From an uncultured Eubacteriales bacterium (GTDB lineage Bacteria; Bacillota; Clostridia; Christensenellales; UBA1242): a stretch of DNA of 5,954 bases. The DNA lies in NCBI GenBank assembly GCA_900557585.1, contig USTJ01000050.1, positions 1-5,954 of the forward strand, written 5' to 3'. The notes under the pieces were generated by a model. The model was not told the origin of the DNA and did no database searches. It worked only from the letters and a program-made list of their open reading frames with translations. Positions 1 to 5,954 of this stretch are shown one piece after another. Numbering within the stretch: position 1 is the first letter of the stretch; each line of letters begins with the position of its first letter. Made by a program: the position numbers and the translations under genes.

Positions 1-2656
1 TCCAACCGCCAAATGCATAACCATTTTTGGTTACTGTTGGAAGAATATAGTTTGCACCATATTTAAGTGAAATGCTTTCAAGGCTTGAACCCTCGGCAAC
101 TTCAACATCGGTTGAACCAACATTGTTAGGATTATATTTAATAGTATATCTAACTCTATTATAGAAGAGTCTCAAAACTGTTGTTTCTTCTTTTCCGTTT
201 ACAACTGCACCAAGAATGGTTGATGGATGTTCTTTATAAAGTTCGAATCTTCCTTCAAATCCACCAGGAAGCGCACTTGAAATATCAAGAATTGTAAGGC
301 TGCCCTCATCATATTCAGCAAGACCAGCAATAATGTTTTGAACAACAGACATGTCGAATGTTACAAGTGTGTCTGAAAGAACAACACCGCCATCTGGGCC
401 TGTTGTAACTCCAAGATATCTTGAATATCCAACATATTCAGAGTCACCATCAACTCCGTCAAGAGTTTGTTGATAAACTTCAACAAGATATTTTGTGTTG
501 AGTTTTTCATATCTAGCATAAAGAACAACGTCTTTGCTTGATGTGAAGTTTACGCCTTCTTTAACTTCTTCACCATCAACAAGAGCAGTGAACCAACCAA
601 GGAATCTATATCCAGGTCTTACAGCAATTGGAAGTTTTCCATATGTTCCATTGTAAAGAACTTTGATAACACGTTTTCCGTTAACTTCAACAGAGTTAAC
701 ACCAGTCCAATCAAACTCTGCGTTTGTTACAGAGTTGATTTTATCGTTAAGGTCGAATGAAACGTTATATGTGTTACGTACATATTCAACGCGGATAGCT
801 GTATCATCAGTACCTTTAACAATTTCAGAAGGAGCAGTTGCAGGAGCAGAGAAACCTTCAATTTCGATAAGTTCTGCATATGCAAGTTGTCCTGTAACAC
901 CGTTTTCAAATACCTTTTTTCCATAGAATGTCCAACCAGAAAGGTCAACATTTTGTATATAATAGTTAACGGTATATCGAGCGTTATCTACTGGCATCCA
1001 TTTTGCAAAGATTGTCTTTTCACTGAAATCTTTACTCATTTTGATATCATCTTTAATCAGAATATCATTTGAACCATCATTATAATACCATGAAATTTTC
1101 CAACCCCTTGCAATCAAAACAGAGTTGTCAATATCAACTTTTCCATTATTGAGAAGTTCAATTTTATCTTTTGGAAGTGAAGCAAGAATGCTTGCACCAT
1201 TCATGATTTCAACTTGTGAAATGATTTCTTTAAGGTCTGATTGTGCAGGAGCACCTGTAACGTCGGTTCTATAATCAAGGTTTACGAAATATGAACCAAT
1301 GTCTGAAACTCCGTTATATGATTTACGATCATGATACAAACCTTTGCTCATGTTGAATTGTTCATAAACTTTACTTGAAACAACTGTTGGACCAACAACG
1401 TCAAGTTCTTTAATTTGAACACCACCAGCAAATGCGCTTGAACCAATAAAGTCAACTTTACTGTTTGTTCCAAAATCAATAAAGTTCATTTTGCTGTATG
1501 CAGCAAATGCAGAGTCAGCAATTGTTGTAAAGTTTTCACTTACATAAACTTTTGTAATTTTGTTAAACTCGAAACCATCAAGGAAACTCTTTTTAAGTGT
1601 GTTATATGCGTTTCCTGTATTTTCGTTCAAAATTCTCAAAGTGAAGTCTGTTTGGTTTTCTTTACCATTCAAAACAACCTTTGTTACATATTCATTATTT
1701 ACAAGAGGGAGTGCAGAAATATCAATCGCAGTGTTGTCTGCCATTGAGAGTTTTTCAAGATTTGCAAATGAAGCGAAAGTTTTTGCAGAAACAGTGTCGA
1801 TTCCTTCTTCAAGGTTTACAAATTTAAGACCTGAAAGACCTGCAAATTTTTTCATGAATGTTTCGGTGATTGTTGTGTCAAGTTTTCTAACATTGAGTGT
1901 TGTGATGTTTGAATCATTGAACGCATCATCTTCAACTTGCAACTTTTCAGTGTTGTAAACAGTAAGAGTTGTAACAGAAGAAGCCCCAGTGAACGCACCA
2001 GAGTCAATTACAACAGAAGGGTCAACAACAACTTCGGTAACACCATCAATGTTTGAAAGGCTTCCTGAACCAACAGTGTCATTTGAACCAACAATGTTCA
2101 AAGTTTTCAAATCGTCTGCACCATCAAGAGCACCTGGCATAAATCTCAAACCAGAAGCATTTTTAACAGACAATTTTTTAAGACCAGAACCTTCGAAAGC
2201 GCCTTTGTCAATTCTTTGCATTGATTGAGGCAATTCAAGTTCTGTGACATTTGTACAGTCTTTGAAAGCGTTTACACCGATAGATCTGATTCCGTTTCCA
2301 ATTGTAATCTTTGTGATGTTTGAAGAATATTGACGTTTTGATGCGTCAAAGGCATTCGCCAAAATTGCGCGAACTTTAATTCCATCAAAGTCACTTGGAA
2401 TCGAAACCTCGGTTTCGTCGCCGATATATCTGACGATATCATAATAGGTCTTGTCGCCATCTTTAACGAGACGCAAGATATAGTTTCCCATCTGAGTATC
2501 CTCAGGTTTATCATTCTTTGGCATTGCAAAAATCACAATTGGTGTGATAATCGCTGCCAAAAAGAAGAGAATGCTTAAAACGAGCAAAGTTACCTTTGCA
2601 CCTTTTTTCATGCCCTTCTTTTGATTTGTGTTTTCCACAACATTTGTAGGTTCCAT
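1..2656 (-). CDS. BspA-like LRR surface protein with InlB-type B repeats, 3'-truncated by window edge
   Basis: Read on the minus strand from ATG at 2656, the frame stays open for 885 codons and leaves the window after GGC GGT TGG, so the C-terminus and any cell-wall anchor are not visible. Residues 1-20 are basic and residues about 21-45 form one hydrophobic helix (signal anchor or signal peptide). Residues about 75-440 resemble BspA/LRR_5 leucine-rich repeats, with recurring pieces such as ITKITIGNGIRSIGVNAF and 'AFEGSGLKKLSV'. Residues about 500-885 hold InlB B-repeat/Flg_new-like modules, seen as GYRFLGWFT...VVLYARYE and GYAFGGW, alternating with Y-V-x-x-Y-x-Q modules. In characterised relatives these domains are exported and mediate adhesion or host/matrix binding; that role is inferred here. 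Only one Cys (C134) is present. The start is supported by AGAGGGTGG seven bases upstream and by the N-terminal helix following at once. Codons are strongly biased (GTT, ACA, TCA, GGT, AAC, GAC), suggesting good expression. The family call is firm; the ligand is unknown. Confidence 0.9.
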   Translation of the reverse strand, partial: MEPTNVVENTNQKKGMKKGAKVTLLVLSILFFLAAIITPIVIFAMPKNDKPEDTQMGNYILRLVKDGDKTYYDIVRYIGDETEVSIPSDFDGIKVRAILANAFDASKRQYSSNITKITIGNGIRSIGVNAFKDCTNVTELELPQSMQRIDKGAFEGSGLKKLSVKNASGLRFMPGALDGADDLKTLNIVGSNDTVGSGSLSNIDGVTEVVVDPSVVIDSGAFTGASSVTTLTVYNTEKLQVEDDAFNDSNITTLNVRKLDTTITETFMKKFAGLSGLKFVNLEEGIDTVSAKTFASFANLEKLSMADNTAIDISALPLVNNEYVTKVVLNGKENQTDFTLRILNENTGNAYNTLKKSFLDGFEFNKITKVYVSENFTTIADSAFAAYSKMNFIDFGTNSKVDFIGSSAFAGGVQIKELDVVGPTVVSSKVYEQFNMSKGLYHDRKSYNGVSDIGSYFVNLDYRTDVTGAPAQSDLKEIISQVEIMNGASILASLPKDKIELLNNGKVDIDNSVLIARGWKISWYYNDGSNDILIKDDIKMSKDFSEKTIFAKWMPVDNARYTVNYYIQNVDLSGWTFYGKKVFENGVTGQLAYAELIEIEGFSAPATAPSEIVKGTDDTAIRVEYVRNTYNVSFDLNDKINSVTNAEFDWTGVNSVEVNGKRVIKVLYNGTYGKLPIAVRPGYRFLGWFTALVDGEEVKEGVNFTSSKDVVLYARYEKLNTKYLVEVYQQTLDGVDGDSEYVGYSRYLGVTTGPDGGVVLSDTLVTFDMSVVQNIIAGLAEYDEGSLTILDISSALPGGFEGRFELYKEHPSTILGAVVNGKEETTVLRLFYNRVRYTIKYNPNNVGSTDVEVAEGSSLESISLKYGANYILPTVTKNGYAFGGW

Positions 2657-2663
2657 AAACTTT

Positions 2664-2672
2664 CCACCCTCT
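2664..2672 (-). promoter_or_regulatory. Shine-Dalgarno site of the LRR surface protein
   Basis: On the minus strand AGAGGGTGG ends seven bases before the ATG at 2656. It matches the anti-Shine-Dalgarno complement GGAGGTG imperfectly, but it is the only purine-rich G run near this start. It fixes ATG 2656 as the start over the internal Met at residue 16, which would cut into the basic segment before the membrane helix. Confidence 0.75.
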
Positions 2673-2840
2673 AATTTAGTTTTTTCTTATGGTTTTGCTT
2701 TTATTTATGACCAAATGTGCGAATTTTGACGCATTTTCACGAATAAAAAACAAATTTTAGACACAAAAAACGCAAAAAGCCACCTTTTTTAATGTAAAGT
2801 TTCGCTTTTTTGCATGATTTGAGCCAGTTTTTGCGGATTT

Positions 2841-2869
2841 TTTATGCGTATTTTTTTATCGTTTTTCAA
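2841..2869 (-). promoter_or_regulatory. Possible second, weaker promoter inside the LRR leader
   Basis: On the minus strand TTGAAA (2869-2864) is followed after exactly 17 bases by CATAAA (2846-2841), five of six and four of six matches to the sigma-A boxes. It would start transcripts near 2834, giving a leader of about 180 nt. Such matches arise often by chance in A/T-rich DNA, so this is weaker than the promoter at 2913-2941. Confidence 0.3.
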
Positions 2870-2886
2870 CGCACCAAAACCCATTT

Positions 2887-2905
2887 GAATAGGTCTTTCC
2901 TACTC
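2887..2905 (-). other. Hairpin at the predicted 5' end of the LRR mRNA
   Basis: Minus-strand GAGTAGG and CCTATTC form a 7 bp stem (one G-U pair) around the five-base loop AAAGA. It begins almost exactly where the transcript from the promoter at 2913-2941 should start. Stem-loops at an mRNA 5' end are known to protect transcripts from 5'-end-dependent decay, so a stabilising role is a reasonable inference. It has no following U tract, so it is not a terminator. Confidence 0.45.
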
Positions 2906-2912
2906 TGAATAT

Positions 2913-2941
2913 ATAGTACCATTTTACGACAAAAAAGTCAA
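2913..2941 (-). promoter_or_regulatory. Sigma-A-type promoter of the LRR surface protein gene
   Basis: On the minus strand TTGACT (2941-2936) matches the -35 consensus at five of six positions. A spacer of exactly 17 bases follows, then TACTAT (2918-2913), matching the -10 consensus at four of six. The expected start is about 2905-2907, at the foot of the leader hairpin. The box spacing and the inverted repeat just upstream make this the best promoter in the window. Confidence 0.65.
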
Positions 2942-2966
2942 ACAAAAAACAGCATTTTTTAAAATT

Positions 2967-2994
2967 TTATATAGCCTATTTATAGGCTATATAA
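2967..2994. promoter_or_regulatory. Perfect 12+12 bp inverted repeat, candidate operator
   Basis: The arms TTATATAGCCTA and TAGGCTATATAA are exact reverse complements separated by TTTA. The centre lies near 2980, about 75 bp upstream of the predicted start of the LRR transcript and 25 bp beyond its -35 box. That is a usual position for an activator site, or for a repressor site that works by looping. The plus strand also contains TATAAT (2990-2995) overlapping the right arm, so it could instead control a plus-strand start. It lacks a clean U tract, so a terminator is less likely. The cognate regulator is not in the window. Confidence 0.5.
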
Positions 2995-3084
2995 TTTATA
3001 AAATATAAACTCTAAAAACACCAATTTTTCAAACCTTAAAAAACGCCCAAAGTCCCATAAAATCTAGCAAAAACACCCCACCAA

Positions 3085-3183
3085 AAATGCGCAGAAAAAA
3101 TAAAAATTCTGTCTCAGCGCGTCTGGCTAAAACCACGCCTTATGGCAAAATAAAAAGCCATAGACAATGGCTTATATTTTTTT
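3085..3183 (+). ncRNA. GC-richer foldable patch, possible small structured RNA
   Basis: This patch stands out from the A/T-rich gap by clustered GC-containing words (TGCGCAG, CAGCGCGTCTGGC, CCACGCC). On the plus strand 3119-3138 can fold as GCGT(CT)GG-CTAAAA-CCACGC, and the patch ends in the hairpin and T run at 3155-3183. ATGGC occurs at 3142 and again at 3167, and either copy can pair with the single GCCAT at 3157-3161, so two mutually exclusive folds exist. In an A/T-rich genome this is how structured RNAs often look. No promoter or known RNA family was recognised, and the strand is uncertain because the terminal hairpin also has a T tract on the minus strand. Confidence 0.3.
3150..3183. 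terminator. Bidirectional terminator-like hairpin in the gap
   Basis: AAGCCAT (3155-3161) and ATGGCTT (3167-3173) form a perfect 7 bp stem with the loop AGACA. On the plus strand the stem is followed by ATA and then a run of seven T. On the minus strand the stem is followed by TTTATTTT. Either strand could terminate here. No clear gene ends at this point on either strand, which is why a short RNA is considered. Confidence 0.5.
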
Positions 3184-3189
3184 AAGGAA

Positions 3190-4086
3190 CAAACCACAAT
3201 TTTCATATATCAAAATGTTCACCAAAGCACAATAAACAAAGATAATACGACAACCTAAACAAAAAGTCTTTTTCTTTAAATTTCAGAAGGCTCACAAAAA
3301 TATTTTTTTATATCAAAACAAATCAAAAGCAATAATCAAAGAAAATCCCAAAGTTCCCAAAATTACTGGGATTGCAAAGATATTGAACAATTTGTGTAAC
3401 CATAAAATCTTAAACATTATTCGTAACCAACACAAATATAAACACTCTTTCTTCTGAATAACAAAGAACAATGCGACCACATATACAAACACATAGATAT
3501 CCTTTTTTGTTTTTTCTTCTTTGTTTTTTTTATAAATCACCCAGAAACAGGGGCTCCTTTAAAGGCGGACATAACCGGAATATCTTGATTTTTCTAGTAA
3601 AAACAAAGAAATTGAGAACTCATTTAAAAATGAACACCAGCAAAAAAATATTCTGTTTCCCTATAAAAATACGAAAAATTGGTTTTCTTTAACACACACA
3701 ACATATCCACAAACCCTCATAAATCAGAACTTGCCTCACTTCTTTTATGATTTATGAATAACAAACAAAAAAATTGAAAGTCCAAAATACATAAACACGA
3801 TACTTCATGAGCGTTATCCATATATCATAAATATCCTCTTATCCCCCACCCTCTTTCTATGCATAAACATAATCAAAAATTTCAAAAAAATACTAAAAAT
3901 TTTTACTAGTACAAAAACGCTGAATGTGCCATTTTTTCTAGGATTTTTAAAGATTTTATACTTCCAAAATTTAATCATTTTTTTTATGAAAAAATATTAA
4001 AAAATCAACAGCGACAAAGGCTTATACATAAACAAAAAAGCACAACTTGTTTTCAAGAATAATACGATACGCCATAACACTTTACT
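3190..4086. other. Long A/T-rich stretch without a convincing gene
   Basis: No reading frame here has a good start, ribosome binding site and protein-like composition. A GTG-started frame on the minus strand (3540-3313, 75 codons) encodes a lysine-rich start and two hydrophobic stretches ending IPVILGTLGFSLIIAFDLF. Its only purine site (AAAGGAG) is 13 bases away, and its composition is what T-rich DNA gives by chance. A short GC-richer patch (about 3540-3578) contains the palindrome CCTTTAAAGG. An all-A/T inverted repeat lies near 3970-4000. There is no repeat array, transposase remnant or tRNA. Decayed genes are possible but cannot be shown. Confidence 0.6.
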
Positions 4087-4119
4087 AAATAAAAAAGTGC
4101 GACAAAATATGTCACACTT
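4087..4119 (-). terminator. Intrinsic terminator of the VanW-domain gene
   Basis: On the minus strand AAGTGTGACA (4119-4110) and TGTCGCACTT (4104-4095) form a 10 bp stem with one T-G wobble and the five-base loop TATTT. TTTTATTT follows directly. It begins 13 bases after the TAA at 4133-4135. This is the strongest terminator in the window and marks the end of the VanW transcript, separating it from the LRR gene. Confidence 0.9.
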
Positions 4120-4132
4120 GCAATAACTTTCT

Positions 4133-5509
4133 TTATCCAACCTTAGATTTATAGTCATTTTTTGATATCAAAACAACGCGTTTTGTTGGATTATAGGTGC
4201 TTTTTCGAAGGTTTTTTGTTTGAACAAGAACGCCATTTTCATAGGTTTCAAGCGTCGTTTCAACCGTAAATCCAGCCTTTCCTGGGTGTATGATATATTC
4301 TTTTCCGTCTTCCATTTCAGGCAAATTATAAAGTTCATTATCACATGTAAAAACTGTGTCAAAATGTATGTTTTCATTTATTTTGTTATGTTTCTTTACA
4401 TATTTACACAAATTTTGTTCACCATATATTTTAACCATACATGTGTCATTTTCACCGCTTGTTGCAATCAAAATTGGAAAATTGTTATTGTTTTTAATCA
4501 CAAGGTCACTGCTTCCAATATTCACCATTGCATCAAATCCAGGCTCTACATATGAAACCGGCAAACTGTGGCTGTGAGATTCCACAATTTCAAGCCCTGC
4601 AAGAAGTGATGCATTATATAGTGTTGAACTAACTTGACAAACACCGCCACCAAACTCATCAACAAACATGCCATTTTTGATGATTTTTGCTTTTTCATAT
4701 CCGTTTTCAGAGTTTCTTATTCCAGTTGTTTGGTTAAAACTTAGTGTTTCACCCGCATTCAAAACCACTCCATCAAAGCAAGAAAGTGCTTTTTTAATGT
4801 TATTTTTTCGTTGAACTGAACTTGTTTTGAACTTTGTGCTAAAAGTTGAGCGCACAAAATTTATCTTTTCAATATTTTTTGTTGTAATATTTGGAATAAT
4901 TTCTTTTTGATTTATATTAAAAGAATATTCCTCTTTATATGAAGCAAATTTATCGAAAATTTCCGAAAAAACAGCATTTTCATCAATATATGCACCATTT
5001 TTATGAGGTTTTATCACTGTTTGTGCAGTATTTTTAACAACCTCTAACCTTGCATCTTCGGGTGCAATATAACTATTTTCACAAATTTGTTCTATTGGTT
5101 TTTCAAGTTCTGGAAAAGAATACAATACGCTTTCTTTTGATGAAAAACCATTTTCTCTTGCAAACCTCATTATTCTTACTCTTTCAAGAAACCCTTTCCT
5201 TACAAATCTCTTTTGAGTTTCTGAAAAAAATACTTTTTTGTTTGGATAATATATTTTTCCTTTAAAAATAAATTTTATTTTAGGAAATTCTTTATTTATA
5301 TTTTCACTTGTAATTTCACTTTTATTTTTGTTTTTATAGGTCTTTATATTTGAAATTTGCTCTATTTTTATTGGTTTTGTTTCGCATTTTGCGTTTTTTA
5401 ATTTTGTTGTAAAATGTAAGAATGATAACATAAATGTAGCACAACATACAAAATACACAAAATTTAGTAACACATTTTCAAAACACCATTTCGAACATTT
5501 TGTCTTCAT
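4133..5509 (-). CDS. Membrane-anchored VanW-domain protein, probable peptidoglycan L,D-transpeptidase
   Basis: This is a complete 458-residue frame, ATG at 5509 to TAA at 4133. Residues 1-10 are short and basic, and residues about 11-36 form one membrane helix, so the rest should lie outside. Residues about 75-200, with EDARLEVV and NGAYIDENAV, resemble the peptidoglycan-binding type 4 domain that often precedes VanW. Residues about 219-350 are the VanW domain, with STFSTKF, NAGETLSFNQ, DEFGGGVCQVSSTLYNA and SHSHSLPVSYVEPGFDA. Residues about 415-450 resemble a G5-like tail. VanW was named from vancomycin-resistance clusters, and VanW proteins of Clostridioides difficile have been reported to be L,D-transpeptidases acting through the conserved Cys. 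The equivalent here is C291, with H312 or H314 as possible partners. No vanA/B-type ligase genes are nearby, so a housekeeping wall role is likelier than resistance. The family is certain; the activity is inferred. Confidence 0.93.
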   Translation of the reverse strand: MKTKCSKWCFENVLLNFVYFVCCATFMLSFLHFTTKLKNAKCETKPIKIEQISNIKTYKNKNKSEITSENINKEFPKIKFIFKGKIYYPNKKVFFSETQKRFVRKGFLERVRIMRFARENGFSSKESVLYSFPELEKPIEQICENSYIAPEDARLEVVKNTAQTVIKPHKNGAYIDENAVFSEIFDKFASYKEEYSFNINQKEIIPNITTKNIEKINFVRSTFSTKFKTSSVQRKNNIKKALSCFDGVVLNAGETLSFNQTTGIRNSENGYEKAKIIKNGMFVDEFGGGVCQVSSTLYNASLLAGLEIVESHSHSLPVSYVEPGFDAMVNIGSSDLVIKNNNNFPILIATSGENDTCMVKIYGEQNLCKYVKKHNKINENIHFDTVFTCDNELYNLPEMEDGKEYIIHPGKAGFTVETTLETYENGVLVQTKNLRKSTYNPTKRVVLISKNDYKSKVG

Positions 5510-5515
5510 ACTATT

Positions 5516-5521
5516 ATTATG
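5516..5521 (-). promoter_or_regulatory. Possible -10 box for a leaderless VanW transcript
   Basis: On the minus strand CATAAT (five of six to TATAAT) ends six bases before the ATG at 5509, so transcription would begin at or next to the start codon. No purine-rich ribosome site is present in the 20 bases before the ATG. No good -35 box lies 16-18 bases upstream. The start itself is supported by the membrane helix that follows at residue 11. Confidence 0.3.
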
Positions 5522-5803
5522 TCACATTTTGTTTAAAAATATAAATTTCACAAATTTTATAAAAAACAAACATCTATTTTTTTGTTTAAAATAAATTTAA
5601 TTTTAATAAATATTCAATTTAAAACCACAATTTTAATTCTGCAAAATACAAATTTTTATTTCAAATATCAAAAATAAATCATGGTGATTATAAAAATTTA
5701 TATAACATTGCAGTTATATTGAATTTTTTTATCTTATAATAAATCCACACAATAACCCTTTAAAATAATATTTTATAAAATTATAAATTTCTGACTTTGT
5801 AAT

Positions 5804-5830
5804 TTGATATATACTAAAAAACTATATCAA
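5804..5830. repeat. 8+8 bp inverted repeat TTGATATA-N11-TATATCAA
   Basis: The arms (5804-5811 and 5823-5830) are perfect reverse complements with an 11-base spacer, TACTAAAAAAC. It could be a protein binding site, but A/T inverted repeats of this size are expected by chance in such DNA. It lies almost 300 bp upstream of the VanW start, and what it would serve is unknown. Confidence 0.3.
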
Positions 5831-5954
5831 TTCTCAAAAACATTAAACTTCAAATTTTGAATAAAAAAACACTTTTAGACATAAAAAACATTTTGATTTG
5901 GATATATATAAAAAATATGTTGGTTTAAGTTATAAATACTTATTCATTTTTACA

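Larger units (their letters stand above)
2657..2906 (-). other. Long 5' leader of the LRR gene with possible attenuator fold
   Basis: If transcription starts at the predicted promoter, about 250 nt of untranslated leader precede the ATG at 2656. No uORF worth calling was seen. The minus-strand segments 2813-2804 (GCAAAAAAGC) and 2780-2772 (GCTTTTTGC) can pair with one bulged A across a loop of about 23 nt, and a run of T (2770-2765) follows at once, as in an intrinsic terminator. The same CTTTTT can instead pair with AAAAAG just before it (about 2789-2774), so two folds compete. The stem is mostly A-U and weak, so attenuation is only a possibility. No known riboswitch consensus was recognised. 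Confidence 0.35.
5510..5954. other. Extremely A/T-rich non-coding region upstream of the VanW gene
   Basis: No coding frame, tRNA or repeat array was seen. The composition is almost entirely A and T, with many TATA, TTTAAA and poly-A/T tracts. It should contain the VanW promoter, but too many A/T-rich words match a -10 box to choose one confidently. Two inverted repeats are present, ATATAAC-N6-GTTATAT (5700-5719) and TTGATATA-N11-TATATCAA (5804-5830). Confidence 0.6.

Noticed and set aside
663..2228. Several plus-strand open frames of 60-130 codons opposite the LRR gene
   Set aside because: They are antisense to a clearly coding, repeat-rich gene, share its codon structure in mirror image, and have no domain-like sequence or ribosome sites.
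3313..3540. 75-codon minus-strand frame with GTG start and two hydrophobic stretches
   Set aside because: The only purine site is 13 bases from the start, no promoter or terminator fits, and the Lys-rich then Phe/Leu/Ile-rich composition is expected by chance from A- and T-rich runs. Not called a gene, although a tiny membrane protein or a remnant cannot be excluded.
3471..3692. 73-codon plus-strand frame in the gap
   Set aside because: It overlaps the doubtful minus-strand frame on the opposite strand, has no Shine-Dalgarno site, and its low-complexity Phe/Lys composition is not protein-like.
3703..3847. DnaA-box-like words (ATATCCACA at 3703, TTATCCATA at 3814, TTATCCCCC at 3839), considered as a replication origin
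   Set aside because: None is a perfect TTATNCACA match, their spacing is irregular, and no dnaA, dnaN or rpmH gene is present. Chance is sufficient.
3826..3854. AGAGGGTGG on the minus strand, identical to the LRR gene's Shine-Dalgarno word, followed by an AGAGG and an ATG
   Set aside because: The frame from that ATG (3828) stops after four codons, and nearby alternatives are under 40 codons. It could be the relic of a lost gene start, but nothing more supports it.
4220..5265. Plus-strand open frames opposite the VanW gene
   Set aside because: They are antisense shadows of a well-recognised VanW-domain gene, with Phe/Ile-rich composition and no start signals.
5700..5730. Inverted repeat ATATAAC-N6-GTTATAT followed by a T run, considered as a plus-strand terminator
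   Set aside because: The stem has only one G-C pair, and no plus-strand gene precedes it within the window.

Overview
The base composition, codon choice and gene families point to a low-GC, Gram-positive-type bacterium, probably an uncultured anaerobic member of the Bacillota (Clostridia-like, gut-type). The reasons are A/T-ending codons, non-coding DNA that is very rich in A and T, U-tract hairpin terminators, a sigma-A-type promoter, and two envelope families common there: a BspA-like leucine-rich-repeat surface protein with InlB-type B repeats, and a VanW-domain protein. TGG encodes Trp and TGA is read as stop, so the standard bacterial code fits. This taxonomic call is inference; there is no rRNA or other marker in the window.

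Layout, with both genes on the minus strand. Positions 2656 down to 1 hold the first 885 codons of a large surface protein whose 3' end lies outside the window. Upstream of it, roughly 2657-2941, is its control region: a Shine-Dalgarno-like site, a leader of about 250 nt with a hairpin at its predicted 5' end, and a good sigma-A-like promoter (TTGACT-N17-TACTAT). A 12+12 bp inverted repeat sits about 25 bp beyond the -35 box. Positions about 2995-4086 contain no convincing gene. They hold one relatively GC-rich, foldable patch ending in a terminator-like hairpin (about 3085-3183) and otherwise A/T-rich DNA. A strong intrinsic terminator (4087-4119) closes the second gene, a 458-codon membrane-anchored VanW-domain protein (5509 down to 4133). 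The remaining 5510-5954 is extremely A/T-rich and non-coding apart from two A/T inverted repeats; the VanW start has no visible Shine-Dalgarno site.

The two genes share a strand but are separated by almost 1.5 kb, a terminator and a separate promoter, so they are probably not an operon. Both products should act outside the membrane. The VanW protein probably remodels or cross-links peptidoglycan, and the LRR/B-repeat protein probably projects from the surface as an adhesin or binding protein. A direct functional link is not shown by the sequence.

No CRISPR array, tRNA, rRNA, insertion sequence or phage gene was seen. The items most worth following up are the VanW catalytic prediction, the regulated-looking promoter of the surface protein, and the orphan structured patch in the long gap.
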